64,000 nt of DNA. Source: Stentor coeruleus. Its lineage: Eukaryota > Ciliophora > Heterotrichea > Heterotrichida > Stentoridae. The stretch is taken from contig MPUH01000120.1 of the NCBI GenBank assembly GCA_001970955.1, positions 37,365 through 101,364 on the forward strand, written 5' to 3'. The notes below the pieces were generated by a model, which worked only from the letters and a program-made list of their open reading frames with translations, was not told the origin of the DNA and searched no databases. Of the stretch, positions 10,392-19,850 are shown piece by piece; within the stretch, counting starts at the first letter, position 1, and each line of letters starts with the position of its first letter. The translations under genes and the position numbers were made by a program.

Positions 10392-13300
10392 ATGGATTCA
10401 AGTAACTTATTAGCTCCTCCTCCATATACGGCGCCCGCCGCTTTTTCATCTTACCGAATGCTAAACCCTAGTTCCTTGGCACCAAGTAATTTTGCTACTC
10501 AATCTTATCAACCCACTGAAGAAGAAATCGAAGTTCTTCGAGTTGGCTTATTTGTCGACATTTTGAATTATGAGTTCCGTCAGCATAAAGGTTTCGCATC
10601 TTCTAACTGGAAATCCTTATTCAAATACTGGAAAAAGCATATTTCCCAAGGTTATTTCTGGTCATCTAGGAATGAAGTTAAGAAAATCAATGTCCATCGT
10701 TTAGTAAAAGAAGGTGTCTTGACAGTAGAAACTCAGAAACGCTTATACGGTGAAGATCCTTGGTTTCCAGAAAACATTGAAGATGAAAGAGATAAAACAA
10801 TAGAATGGATGAAATCTTTAGAACCTGAAGATGTTGAATATACATTATATGCTTTTTATGATGGTGGGTTAAAGGATATAAGAGAAGCTATAAATAGAAA
10901 AAAACGTCCTGTTTCTCAAGGAAATTATTCAAGAACTCGTAAAGAACAGCCTGTTATTATAACCGACCCTTATATTCTTGAAGTAGTTCTTAAGATTTTT
11001 AAAGAAATTAAAGGCTTTCATAGTAAAGATATATCACAATTATCGAAATTTGCCATAAAACTTAAAGAAAATCCTAAACTCGATATAGAATTCCTTCGCA
11101 AAGCGCGTAATAATAAAATCAGCCTTGCTCCTACAAATTTATCGCCACCAATGCAAGACCAAAACTATAAAGAACTGTTTTTATCATATGATGAAGAAGA
11201 TTTTGAAGCTAGTTTTAGACAATATTTTGATAATTTAGCATCACAGAAATTTACAACTGGTTTTAGAGGTACTTCTGCTAATAGAGAAAAGATGAAAAAA
11301 ATTACTTATGTTAAATTACAACAAAATTGTTATAGGGCTTTATGTATTCCTATTAAATACTCATTTGTAATTCTTGATTTTGATGATATTTCAAGTTTAG
11401 TTCCTCATATGAGACCTATGCTTGTTTATTTACAAAAATTTTATGAAGAAAGAAAAAATATGTTTGGATTTAATGAAGAGGAATTTATAAATCATTGCTT
11501 AGTTAATAGGTTTCCGACTATGGCTTTTCAGATTAGTGAAGAGGATGAAGAAATGTATGCGAGTTCTTTATTTGATGTGCCAAGAGAGAAATTAAAAAAA
11601 CAGAAAAAACAAGAAGTGAAAAAGGTTGAGAATAAAATTGAACCTATGACAGAAGGCGAAGTTAGGATGCATGTTAATCATTTTTCAACAAATAAAATGA
11701 TATTTATCAGGCTTTATATAGTGTTTTCTGAATATCATGGCTATCCACCTCATGAAGGACATGTTTTATGCACATTCTGGAACAAAATCCACCCTCAAGA
11801 CAAAAACAAACTTTCTCTTTGGATATTCCCTCAACCTAAACCTCAGCCTATAACCCTTAGTAAACCCGAGAAAGATCTTATTGAAAAAGAAGAAAATAGA
11901 AAATCCGCTGAAATCCAGAAATTCTTCGATGATCTACAAAAAATGAAAGAAGATAAAGAAAAAGAAATAGCTTCTAAAAAAGAAATTACAGCTAAAAAAC
12001 TTAAAGAAAAATATGCGAACCCCAAAAGAGTTGTTTTACACGAATCAAAACAAGCTCGTTGGGCTTTAGGTAAAAAACTTTTGGAAATTGAAAAAAAATT
12101 CCCAATGGACCCAATAATAAGAAGTATGGTCAAAACCGAATTCAGTGAAAACCGACTAAAAAAATACGATCTTGAATATGAAACCAATAATGAGGAAGAT
12201 GAACTAAAACGTAAATTAGGTAAAATAGCAAATGAACCTCCATTACAAACAGGAGCCAAACTTAGTAGTGAAGAAAGAATGAAACTAGAATCAAACAAAC
12301 TAAGAATCATGGAAGAACATGGACAGAAAACTGAAGAACAAATCCGTGACTCGAAAATAAAAGAACAAGAACCTGGGATGTTCAAAGCAATAAAAATGTT
12401 AGTAAAAAGCTATATCAACTTTAAAAAACAAGGAGGTGGTTCAGTAAGTTCATATCTAAATAGCGGCTATGTATCTTTAAAAACCCAATTCCCTCTAGCT
12501 GTCCATAAACATTTTCCATATAAAAACTATGGCGCTACACGTAAACCAGATGGCCAATTAACTTTTTCAAAATCATTTCCAATCAGTTTTAAACATTATT
12601 TCTTCGCAGCATTTAAATCCTTATTAAAAACCCCAAAAGGTCTTATGATATTAAAATCCATGCCAGCTTTAATCTGGGCTCCTCCATCAAAAAATCGTTG
12701 TACAATCCATTATGATGTCTGTCCACCTGATTGTATGTATGTAACTTTAAATAAAAAAGTTACAAGACAAATGCTTAAAAGTGAAGGTTATACTGTTGCT
12801 TGGCATGCAAAACTTAGACCTTTTTTTAGACCTGATATGGAAGGACAGAAACAGAAGATTTTTATGAGTTATAGTGATGCTAGAGAATGTAGATTTGAAC
12901 CAATAGTTGGGTCTAAAGCTCCAGAAAAACATTTAAATTTGACTTTCCAGCATTTTTCTGAGATTAGGAATAAACTTAACCCAAATGATCCACCTAATTT
13001 TAATATGTGGGTTAATAGACTTGGTGAAAATCTTAGATCTGCAGAACCAAGTTTGTTTAAACATGGGATTTTGAAACAAGCTAATGTTTTATTGGCACAT
13101 GGGAAATTTAAAGATTGTAAAACTTTGTTGGTTGAGAATTTTAATATGCCGTATATCCTTGACCATTTTGAACCTGGGAAAAATAGACCTAATATTAATG
13201 AAAAACCTGCTGAAGATTTTAATAAGCCTGAGAATAAAGAGATGAATACTGAAGTTTATATGATATATAAGGCACTTAAAGTAAGATATCAACAAAGGAA

Positions 13301-13538
13301 AAAAGAAGAAAAATCTTTAGTGAATTTAAGACTTGCTGATAAAACTAAGACTGCTGAAAGGTTTAAAGCTACTATGTGTCCTAAACTTAAATGCGAAAAA
13401 ATAAAATGCCCTTATTCACATGAGTTTAATGAACATAGACTTGCTAAAGAGAAAATAAAAGCTGAATGGGAAAAAATTAAAGAACAAATGATGATGTCGA
13501 AAAAAAGTAAAACTTTCTCAGCAGGAATTACTAAGTAA
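10392..13538 (+). CDS. Large protein with C-terminal CCCH zinc finger
   Basis: 1048 residues. Pro/Ala/Ser-rich N terminus, then a well-ordered, charge-balanced body that I do not recognise. Glu/Lys-rich coiled-coil segments lie around residues 500-600 and 640-670. Near the C terminus is MCPKLKCEKIKCPYSHEF, with spacing C-x5-C-x4-C-x3-H, the CCCH zinc-finger pattern of many RNA-binding proteins, followed by a Lys-rich tail. Inference: an RNA-associated protein. One uninterrupted frame; no intron required. Codon choice shifts from C-ending to T-ending in blocks along the gene, as in other long genes here. Confidence 0.75.
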   Translation: MDSSNLLAPPPYTAPAAFSSYRMLNPSSLAPSNFATQSYQPTEEEIEVLRVGLFVDILNYEFRQHKGFASSNWKSLFKYWKKHISQGYFWSSRNEVKKINVHRLVKEGVLTVETQKRLYGEDPWFPENIEDERDKTIEWMKSLEPEDVEYTLYAFYDGGLKDIREAINRKKRPVSQGNYSRTRKEQPVIITDPYILEVVLKIFKEIKGFHSKDISQLSKFAIKLKENPKLDIEFLRKARNNKISLAPTNLSPPMQDQNYKELFLSYDEEDFEASFRQYFDNLASQKFTTGFRGTSANREKMKKITYVKLQQNCYRALCIPIKYSFVILDFDDISSLVPHMRPMLVYLQKFYEERKNMFGFNEEEFINHCLVNRFPTMAFQISEEDEEMYASSLFDVPREKLKKQKKQEVKKVENKIEPMTEGEVRMHVNHFSTNKMIFIRLYIVFSEYHGYPPHEGHVLCTFWNKIHPQDKNKLSLWIFPQPKPQPITLSKPEKDLIEKEENRKSAEIQKFFDDLQKMKEDKEKEIASKKEITAKKLKEKYANPKRVVLHESKQARWALGKKLLEIEKKFPMDPIIRSMVKTEFSENRLKKYDLEYETNNEEDELKRKLGKIANEPPLQTGAKLSSEERMKLESNKLRIMEEHGQKTEEQIRDSKIKEQEPGMFKAIKMLVKSYINFKKQGGGSVSSYLNSGYVSLKTQFPLAVHKHFPYKNYGATRKPDGQLTFSKSFPISFKHYFFAAFKSLLKTPKGLMILKSMPALIWAPPSKNRCTIHYDVCPPDCMYVTLNKKVTRQMLKSEGYTVAWHAKLRPFFRPDMEGQKQKIFMSYSDARECRFEPIVGSKAPEKHLNLTFQHFSEIRNKLNPNDPPNFNMWVNRLGENLRSAEPSLFKHGILKQANVLLAHGKFKDCKTLLVENFNMPYILDHFEPGKNRPNINEKPAEDFNKPENKEMNTEVYMIYKALKVRYQQRKKEEKSLVNLRLADKTKTAERFKATMCPKLKCEKIKCPYSHEFNEHRLAKEKIKAEWEKIKEQMMMSKKSKTFSAGITK

Positions 13539-13883
13539 GTTATGATTAATTAGCTTTTTTTTTTATAAGTTTTTTAGAAAGAGTTTTTTGATATGTTTAG
13601 GAAAATATATTATAATTTCAGTTATAATAATTTTTCATATAGTGGGTATGTTAGTTTAAAATCTAAAAATCATTGAGTTGGCAAATTTAAATATATGATA
13701 AACTAACCTTTGAATAATTTTAGTCACTTTGTGGGGTTAAATGATAGGATCTTAAGGAAATCTTGGGAAATTTGTAATTCCATCAAAGATTTAATAAAGC
13801 CTTCAAGTTTTTCAATATTTCCTGCAATTCAAAATCAGTCGTCAAAAATTCATAAATTACAATCGTCTAATAAGTTTAATAAT
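13539..13883. other. 5' flank of the PLD gene, start uncertain
   Basis: The PLD reading frame is open from 13707 but has no ATG until 13884. Either 13707-13883 is 5' UTR, or a spliced first exon lies further upstream (an ATG frame begins near 13590). No clean 15-nt GT...AG intron joining the two was found. Confidence 0.4.
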
Positions 13884-15128
13884 ATGGGTGATATAGAATT
13901 CATCAATTCCGGTGATCTTTTTTTTGAAAGACTATGGAATATGATTGACAGATCTAAAACCAACTGCTGGATTCTAACATATCATATGGCAGAAAGTTAT
14001 ATTGCTGATGAAACTATAAGAAGGTTAATTAATGCTGCAGAAAGAGGTGTAGATGTGGTTTTATATGTTGATTGGTTGAATTTCTATCCTAGCAAACATC
14101 TTATAGAAAAATTACGACTCCAAGGGGGGAAAGTAGAAACCCTAAATGATATGAATATATACACAAGATATATTAATAATTTTGGTGTTTTTACAAAGAA
14201 TATTTTCAAAAGGTATCATGAAAAACTATGTGTTATAGACAATCAAGTAACTGTAGGCTCAGCGAATTTTGATATTGAATACGGGCAACTTTTATTTGGG
14301 AATGATAAATTTTACGATTTAAATATCATCCTAACAAAAAAATGTATAACAGACGCTCAGAATCTTTTCTTAGAAATTGCTGGCCGATACAATTATAAAT
14401 TAACTCCTCATCAAATGGAAGAAATCGAAGATAACAAATTAGATTTACTTTCATGTGAACCTTATTATTTTCGTCATGACATCCAAGAATATTTGCTATA
14501 CAAAATCAACCGGGCTACTAAAAGGATAATTTTAGCACAAGGATATTATTATAACATAAAAAAAGTTCAAAAAGCACTAAAAAGAGCAGCAAAACGTGGA
14601 GTCCAAATCGAACTTTTAACAACAAGATATCGTGATCAAATGGCTTATAAAGATTTATCAAATGCTAAAATAACTAAAAATCTTATTAAAATCGGGGCAA
14701 GTATTTACGAAATGTCTGATCGTATTTTACATTCAAAAGCATATATAATTGATGACGATATTATAGCTGGATCTTTTAACAATGATAAATGGAGCTGGTC
14801 GATGAATAGTGAACTTTCTTTATTATGTACTGATAAAAAATTTACACATTTGGCAATGGATATTATTGATGATATAAAACAAAATTCATTAGATATAAAA
14901 TTGAATAATACTAAGTTTGTAGCAGGAGCTTATGCTTGGTTTTGGAAATGGTTTCTAAATACATCTGAGATTATGATGAACACAAAGAAAAATTATAAGT
15001 ATTTTTTGCTTAATGCATATGTATATGATGAAAGCAATCCTATAGAAGAAAGGTTTGCTCTAAGAATGCAGCGGATTAAAAATTTTAGTGTGAAAATCTC
15101 AACATTAAGCAATTTATTATGTAGTTAA
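13884..15128 (+). CDS. Phospholipase D superfamily protein, cardiolipin-synthase-like
   Basis: 414 residues from the first in-frame ATG. Two complete HKD motifs: HEKLCVIDNQVTVGSANFD (about 110-128) and HSKAYIIDDDIIAGSFNND (about 281-299), each H-x-K-x4-D followed by G-S-x-N. Both catalytic His/Lys pairs are intact, so phosphatidyl transfer or hydrolysis is expected. The arrangement, with a short N-terminal part entering the fold directly, resembles bacterial-type cardiolipin synthases and mitochondrial PLD-type enzymes. The residues after the second HKD are Trp-rich (WSWS). The protein could instead be a PLD6-like nuclease, but two separate HKD motifs in one chain favour the synthase/PLD class. 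The 3' end is repeated downstream by an assembly artefact. Confidence 0.82.
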   Translation: MGDIEFINSGDLFFERLWNMIDRSKTNCWILTYHMAESYIADETIRRLINAAERGVDVVLYVDWLNFYPSKHLIEKLRLQGGKVETLNDMNIYTRYINNFGVFTKNIFKRYHEKLCVIDNQVTVGSANFDIEYGQLLFGNDKFYDLNIILTKKCITDAQNLFLEIAGRYNYKLTPHQMEEIEDNKLDLLSCEPYYFRHDIQEYLLYKINRATKRIILAQGYYYNIKKVQKALKRAAKRGVQIELLTTRYRDQMAYKDLSNAKITKNLIKIGASIYEMSDRILHSKAYIIDDDIIAGSFNNDKWSWSMNSELSLLCTDKKFTHLAMDIIDDIKQNSLDIKLNNTKFVAGAYAWFWKWFLNTSEIMMNTKKNYKYFLLNAYVYDESNPIEERFALRMQRIKNFSVKISTLSNLLCS

Positions 15129-15357
15129 GTATTTAGTTTAGGATTTTTATATGAAAAAAAAAAATTTTGTTAGTTTTGAAAGATTTAATATTTTAATGTT
15201 GAGATGTATAGTTCGTAGNAAATTTTAGTGTGAAAATCTCAACATTAAGCAATTTATTATGTAGTTAAGTATTTAGTTTAGGATTTTTATATGAAAAAAA
15301 AAATTTTGTTAGTTTTGAAAGATTTAATATTTTAATGTTGAGATGTATAGTTCGTAG
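15080..15357 (+). repeat. Direct duplication around an N (assembly overlap)
   Basis: Positions 15080-15218 recur at 15220-15357, separated by a single N at 15219. The copies differ only in the length of one A tract (11 versus 10). It duplicates the PLD 3' end and the spacer before the aminopeptidase. Most likely two overlapping contigs joined without merging. Confidence 0.9.
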
Positions 15358-16801
15358 GATCCATAAAGCTCTTGAGACATCATTTAATTTATCAAGTGAG
15401 ACTGCTGTTTATATTACAAATAAAAGTTCTGCAGAGAAAATTATTAAAGAGACAGCTTTAGAGGATTTTAAAAACACTAAAGCGATTTGGGTTTATCCTA
15501 AAATAGGTTACAAAAGGGCTCTTGTGTTACAAGTTACTAAGGAAAATGAAGTGTTTTCTTCAGCTTGTAACACAATTTCAGCTTTGAAAACTAGGAAAAT
15601 CACAAATGCTGATGTGTTTTTTCCTGATAAATTCAAAGATGACCATGTGATCAAATGGGTAAACACAGCGATATTAGCTAATTATGACTATTCATTAAAA
15701 ACAACAAAAAAACAAGTCCCTGAAAATGATGATAACCCTGACAAAAACCCGACTTATATTGAAAAACTTAACCTTTCATACAAATTTTCATCAGGAGAAG
15801 AGAATTTTAATTACTCAATTTCATCAGCAATAAACTGTTTATATGCAAGAGACTTGGCTAACACCCGAGGCTCAATAGCCACACCTGAGTTCATTCATCA
15901 AAAAGTTCTAGAATTAGTCAAAACCCATGAAAACTCCATAAAAATCGAAGTTATCGAAGGAAAAGAACTACAAAATCAAGGTTTATCTCTTCTATACAAC
16001 GTCGGCAAGGGTGCACAAATCCAACCTCGACTTATAATCTTAAAATACTCAGGATGTTCTAATAATACAAACACCCTAGCTTTAGTTGGAAAAGGTATAA
16101 CATTTGACACAGGTGGTTTAAAACTAAAATCAGCAAATAGTATGAAAGATATGTACTTAGACAAATCAGGTGCTTGTGCTGTTTTAGGAGCTTTCAAATG
16201 GGCAGTAGAAAACAAAATCAAAATAAATCTTATCTGTACTTTAGCTCTTGCTGAAAATGCTATATCAAGTTGTAGTTATAAACCTCTTGATATTCTCACA
16301 TCACTTAAAGGAAAAACTGTTGAAATTGGGAATACTGATGCTGAAGGAAGATTATGTCTTGCTGATGCTTTAACTTATACACAACAAAAATATAATCCTT
16401 CAACTATAATTGATCTTGCAACTTTAACTGGAGCTTGTGTTTTAGCTTTAGGTGAAGAAACTGCTGGGGCTTTTGGGAATAATTCGGAGCTTATTGAGAA
16501 ACTAAAAAAAGCAGGGAGTTTTTATCAAGAAAAAATATGGGAAATGCCAATAAATTATGAGCATGAAAAAGCTATTGAAGGAAAATGTGCTGATATTTCT
16601 AATACTGGGAAATCAAGATTTGGGGGAGCTTGTAATGCTGCAGCTTTTTTAAAACATTTTATTGAGAAAAAAGTGAATTGGGTGCATTTGGATATTAATG
16701 GACCTGCGAAAAATAAGGTAACTAGAAGACAGTTTTCAGCTGGTGGGACTGGGTTTGGGGTACAATTATTGACGAGGTTTATGCTTGATGAACAGAAATA
16801 A
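15335..16801 (+). CDS. M17 family leucyl aminopeptidase
   Basis: 488 residues. The C-terminal catalytic domain carries the M17 metal and active-site motifs: GKGITFDTGGLKLK (about 252-265), MKDMYLDKSGACAVLG with the metal Asp, and NTDAEGRLCLADAL (about 332-345), followed by IDLATLTGACVLALG. Two divalent metals and the bicarbonate/Arg site should be intact, so it should release N-terminal residues from peptides as a hexamer. The N-terminal domain is present, giving the usual length of about 490. The ATG used lies in the second copy of the artefactual duplication; once collapsed, the start is about 70 nt after the PLD stop. Confidence 0.95.
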   Translation: MLRCIVRRIHKALETSFNLSSETAVYITNKSSAEKIIKETALEDFKNTKAIWVYPKIGYKRALVLQVTKENEVFSSACNTISALKTRKITNADVFFPDKFKDDHVIKWVNTAILANYDYSLKTTKKQVPENDDNPDKNPTYIEKLNLSYKFSSGEENFNYSISSAINCLYARDLANTRGSIATPEFIHQKVLELVKTHENSIKIEVIEGKELQNQGLSLLYNVGKGAQIQPRLIILKYSGCSNNTNTLALVGKGITFDTGGLKLKSANSMKDMYLDKSGACAVLGAFKWAVENKIKINLICTLALAENAISSCSYKPLDILTSLKGKTVEIGNTDAEGRLCLADALTYTQQKYNPSTIIDLATLTGACVLALGEETAGAFGNNSELIEKLKKAGSFYQEKIWEMPINYEHEKAIEGKCADISNTGKSRFGGACNAAAFLKHFIEKKVNWVHLDINGPAKNKVTRRQFSAGGTGFGVQLLTRFMLDEQK

Positions 16802-17235
16802 AATTTATATGCTATTAAGATAAAATAAGAAAGTATAGATGATTGAATGTAATTTTTATTAGCTGAAGTATGAGATTTACTAAATATTAAAAGTCTAAAA
16901 AATAATAAAAACAGTAGAGAGTCTTGAGTTTATAGAAACTTTAAATAATAAAATACGCAGTTATAGTAGTCTGAGAGGATTAAAAAGTACTGAAATAATT
17001 AAAAATTATGATGATTTTAACACCTAATGCTATTTAACACTGAAAGCTTATATAATTATTCATGATATTATATTAAGGTTTTTATTAAGATGTATATTGG
17101 TGAATTAAAAATATATATATAAATATTTATCAAAGCTCTTGAATTAGGTAATCTTTTACGATTTTCCAAAACATTTTTATATCAGAAGTAAACAAGCCTA
17201 TATATAGACAAAATTTAATCTAAATTTATAATAAT
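16802..17235. other. Intergenic, tandem genes
   Basis: Very AT-rich spacer with short A and AT runs. No exon, RNA gene or repeat recognised. Confidence 0.5.
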
Positions 17236-17673
17236 ATGGATAGAATATCTGAAATATTAGCTAAAGAATTACAGACTGAAGAAGATATAATATATTTAAA
17301 AAAAATAGGAAATGAAGCAATTAATGGCAAATATAAATATTATGCATGCGAACTTAGATCTATTGGACATCTTATACCTTGGATTGAAGATATTTGCAAA
17401 GCATATGTAATTATGTTTAATAGAAAATATGAATCATGGAGAGATTTTATAAAATTATTACAAAACCCAAAAAGGTTTGAAAAGACATTAAAAGAAATCG
17501 ATTTAAGCATTCAAATAGATGATTTTATATTCGATCAATTGGTTCCAATAATTTTCTTTCAAGGTTTGACTTTTGAAAAATTAGAATATTCTTGCTCATC
17601 ATCAGGGTCTTTATTTATATGGATGAAAGCTTTTTTAGCATTGCAAATATTAATGAGAGGAATTAAAATATAG
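17236..17673 (+). CDS. Small helical protein resembling the dynein heavy chain stalk base, copy 1
   Basis: 145 residues. From about residue 45 it follows the dynein heavy-chain segment between AAA4 and the stalk: ICKAYVIMF (dynein pattern MEAVCxLLG), then SWRDFIKLLQNPKRFEKTLK and EIDLSI (dynein pattern W...AKKLLxDxxFLxxLLxYDKDNI), then LVPIIFFQGLTFEKL (dynein LxxYIxNPxFxPEKV), then SGSLFIWMKAFLALQILMRG (dynein CxSLCxWVRAMxxYxxV). It ends where a dynein would enter the coiled-coil stalk. No AAA domain or ATP site is present. Inference: a free-standing domain derived from or mimicking the stalk base. The following gene is a diverged tandem copy, 75 nt away. Confidence 0.65.
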   Translation: MDRISEILAKELQTEEDIIYLKKIGNEAINGKYKYYACELRSIGHLIPWIEDICKAYVIMFNRKYESWRDFIKLLQNPKRFEKTLKEIDLSIQIDDFIFDQLVPIIFFQGLTFEKLEYSCSSSGSLFIWMKAFLALQILMRGIKI

Positions 17674-17748
17674 TTCTTAATTTAGATTTTGTCCAAGTAT
17701 CTATAGAAAGTAAGCTTTGTTTATAGTACATACTTTAATTATAATAAA

Positions 17749-18186
17749 ATGGATGAGATATCTAGAATTTTAGCTAAAGAGCATATAAGTGAAAAAGATA
17801 TATTATTTTTGAGAGAATTAGGGAATAATGCTATTGATGGGCAACAAAAATACTACGGATGTGAGCTTAAAGCTTTCGGTCGTCCAAACCGTATTATTAT
17901 AGATGTTTGTAAGTCATATGTAATTATGTTTAAAGAAAAATATGAATCCTGGAATGACTTTCTAAAGTTACTTTCAAACCCATTAGGTTTTATATGTAGA
18001 CTAAAAGAAGTCAATTTAAGTATTCCTATTGAAGATAATATATTGGATCAATTAATTCCAATATTTTTCTATCAAGGTTTGGATATTCAAATGGTTAAGA
18101 ATAGTTCTTATTCATTAGGGTCTTTATTTTTATGGATGAAAGCTTTTTTGGCACTGCAAATATTGATGAGAGGACTTAGAATATAA
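17749..18186 (+). CDS. Small helical protein resembling the dynein heavy chain stalk base, copy 2
   Basis: 145 residues, the same length as copy 1 and alignable without gaps. Identical or near-identical blocks include the N terminus (ISRILAKE / ISEILAKE), KYESWNDFLKLL / KYESWRDFIKLL, and the last 20 residues (LWMKAFLALQILMRGLRI / IWMKAFLALQILMRGIKI). The middle is more diverged. Conservation is highest in the parts that match dynein, which suggests both copies are under selection. Same strand, own short 5' flank. Function unknown. Confidence 0.65.
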   Translation: MDEISRILAKEHISEKDILFLRELGNNAIDGQQKYYGCELKAFGRPNRIIIDVCKSYVIMFKEKYESWNDFLKLLSNPLGFICRLKEVNLSIPIEDNILDQLIPIFFYQGLDIQMVKNSSYSLGSLFLWMKAFLALQILMRGLRI

Positions 18187-19850
18187 TTCTTGATTTTTAT
18201 TTACTATTTTAAGTATCTATTAGTATTTTTATTATTAGTCTTATTATATAGTTATGAATTTTTGGAACATATTTGGGTTGTTATATAATAAACTGACTCG
18301 AAAAAATAGTTAAATTTTGATGAACCCTTTATTTTAGTTTCTGATAATACAAACTAATAAGGTATATTAACCCTTTAGGTTAATAGCTAAAACTTACTAT
18401 CTGAACTGAAAGCTACACTGAAAAATGAGTTTTATGAATATAAAATGCATATCCCTCATTAGTATCAGGTTTCATATTTTAATCATATTATCATATGCCC
18501 CACTAGCTAAAGTTTCCTATCAGGACTGAAACTAACAGTGTAAAATTAATCTTGATGATCTTTAAATGTAAATTTTCCTTTTTGTTTATAAATATTCCAA
18601 ACTTTGATTGATTTATCTAAAGATCTATTAACTAAAAACTTCTTATCTAAGCTGAAACTAACTGGCATAACAGAACTATCATGATCTAAAAGTGTGAATT
18701 CTGATTTTTCTTCTTTTAAATAGAGTTATCATAAGATCCGCTTGCTAAAAAATTATTATCAAGACGTAAACCACACTATTTACAGCTAAAAAAAAAATTC
18801 TATTAATACAGCTACTTCCTTTTATAAAATATCTAATATAAGTATGAATTAAAACTAATCCTTCAAATCTTTCAAAGCCTTTAAAACATATAAAAAAATC
18901 GCAAACTTTGCATATTTGCATAAAATAAACAAAATTTGTTTATCATAAAATTATCATATCTCTGAAAATTCAAGGTTTATTAAGTATATTGTATCTCATA
19001 TTGTGAATAAAATATTTTTTTCTAATATTTATTAAATTTTACATATAGATATCATTAGTTTAGTTTTTTAAAAACTTCAAATTGTATATTTCTTATTAGA
19101 TAATCTAGTAAAGATTATGGGTATTTAAATTTTATATAAAATTATGTATACAATTATTACAGTTTCAAATTCATACCTTTTAGGATACACAATTCTCGAT
19201 AGAAAAAGTATTTCAAGGCAACTCTTCAAAAGATTATTAGGTGCTTCAAATGTTAGCACATCCTTTAAAAATAAATATGCTTTCGATTAAATTATTTATG
19301 TAAGAAAATACGAAAACTAAAGACGAAAATGCTAGTGTTATCATAAGCTTAAGACTTGCAACTATAATCTAAGCGAAAATTTAATTTCAAAAAAAAAATC
19401 TAAATTATAGATGAATATTCTTATAACTAAAACTAGGCCACTTTATTATCATATATACATTTTTTGATTATAATTAAATTTAGTGCCAAATCTCTTTTAG
19501 AGTCAAAGAAAAACCATATCCCAATTTATCTCTATGTTTTATTTAAAGCATAAAGAGTTGCAATACTATCTCCACAGGCGAAAAAAATATTCTTAGTTTT
19601 TATCTAATATGGTACTCCCAAATGTATTTGTTATATTTCAACATAGAGTCAACACTATTAAAGCTCGTTTGTTTTAAAAAATCAAAAAATAGTGCACTTA
19701 TTTTTTCTCCTGTTTGAAAAACCGACCGTATTCTTACATAAAAAAAATCATCTAACACAATCAATCAACAAAATCTATAAAAAATCAAAGCTTTTTTTTA
19801 ACTTTAATAGTATCTAATATAAAAACTCATGTATAATTTATAAAATCTTT
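18187..19850. other. Long non-coding stretch with gene remnant
   Basis: About 1.65 kb without an intact gene. The left part holds a decayed WD40 gene on the - strand (18388-18778). From 18790 to 19850 the sequence is AT-rich with long A/T runs; short coding-like scraps on the - strand near 19500-19600 could be more of the same decay but cannot be assigned. Confidence 0.55.
18388..18778 (-). pseudogene. Decayed WD40-repeat gene
   Basis: Reading the - strand and allowing frame shifts gives a series of WD-repeat pieces: LDNNFLASGSYDNSI, then LLDHDSSVMPVSFSLDKKF with LDKSIKVWNI, then FYTVSFSPDRK, LASGAYDNMIKI and FSVAFSSDSKF. They are broken by TAA/TAG stops and at least two frame shifts, and one expected WD Trp codon is TGA. 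The pieces are spaced like repeats of a single ancestral gene. Related intact WD repeats occur at 48183-50753, but the two are not close enough to call the parent. Confidence 0.75.

Noticed and set aside
13707-13883. N-terminal extension of the PLD protein from a TTG
   Set aside because: A TTG start is not expected in this organism; the PLD fold begins right after the ATG at 13884. Kept as 5' flank with an open question of a spliced exon.
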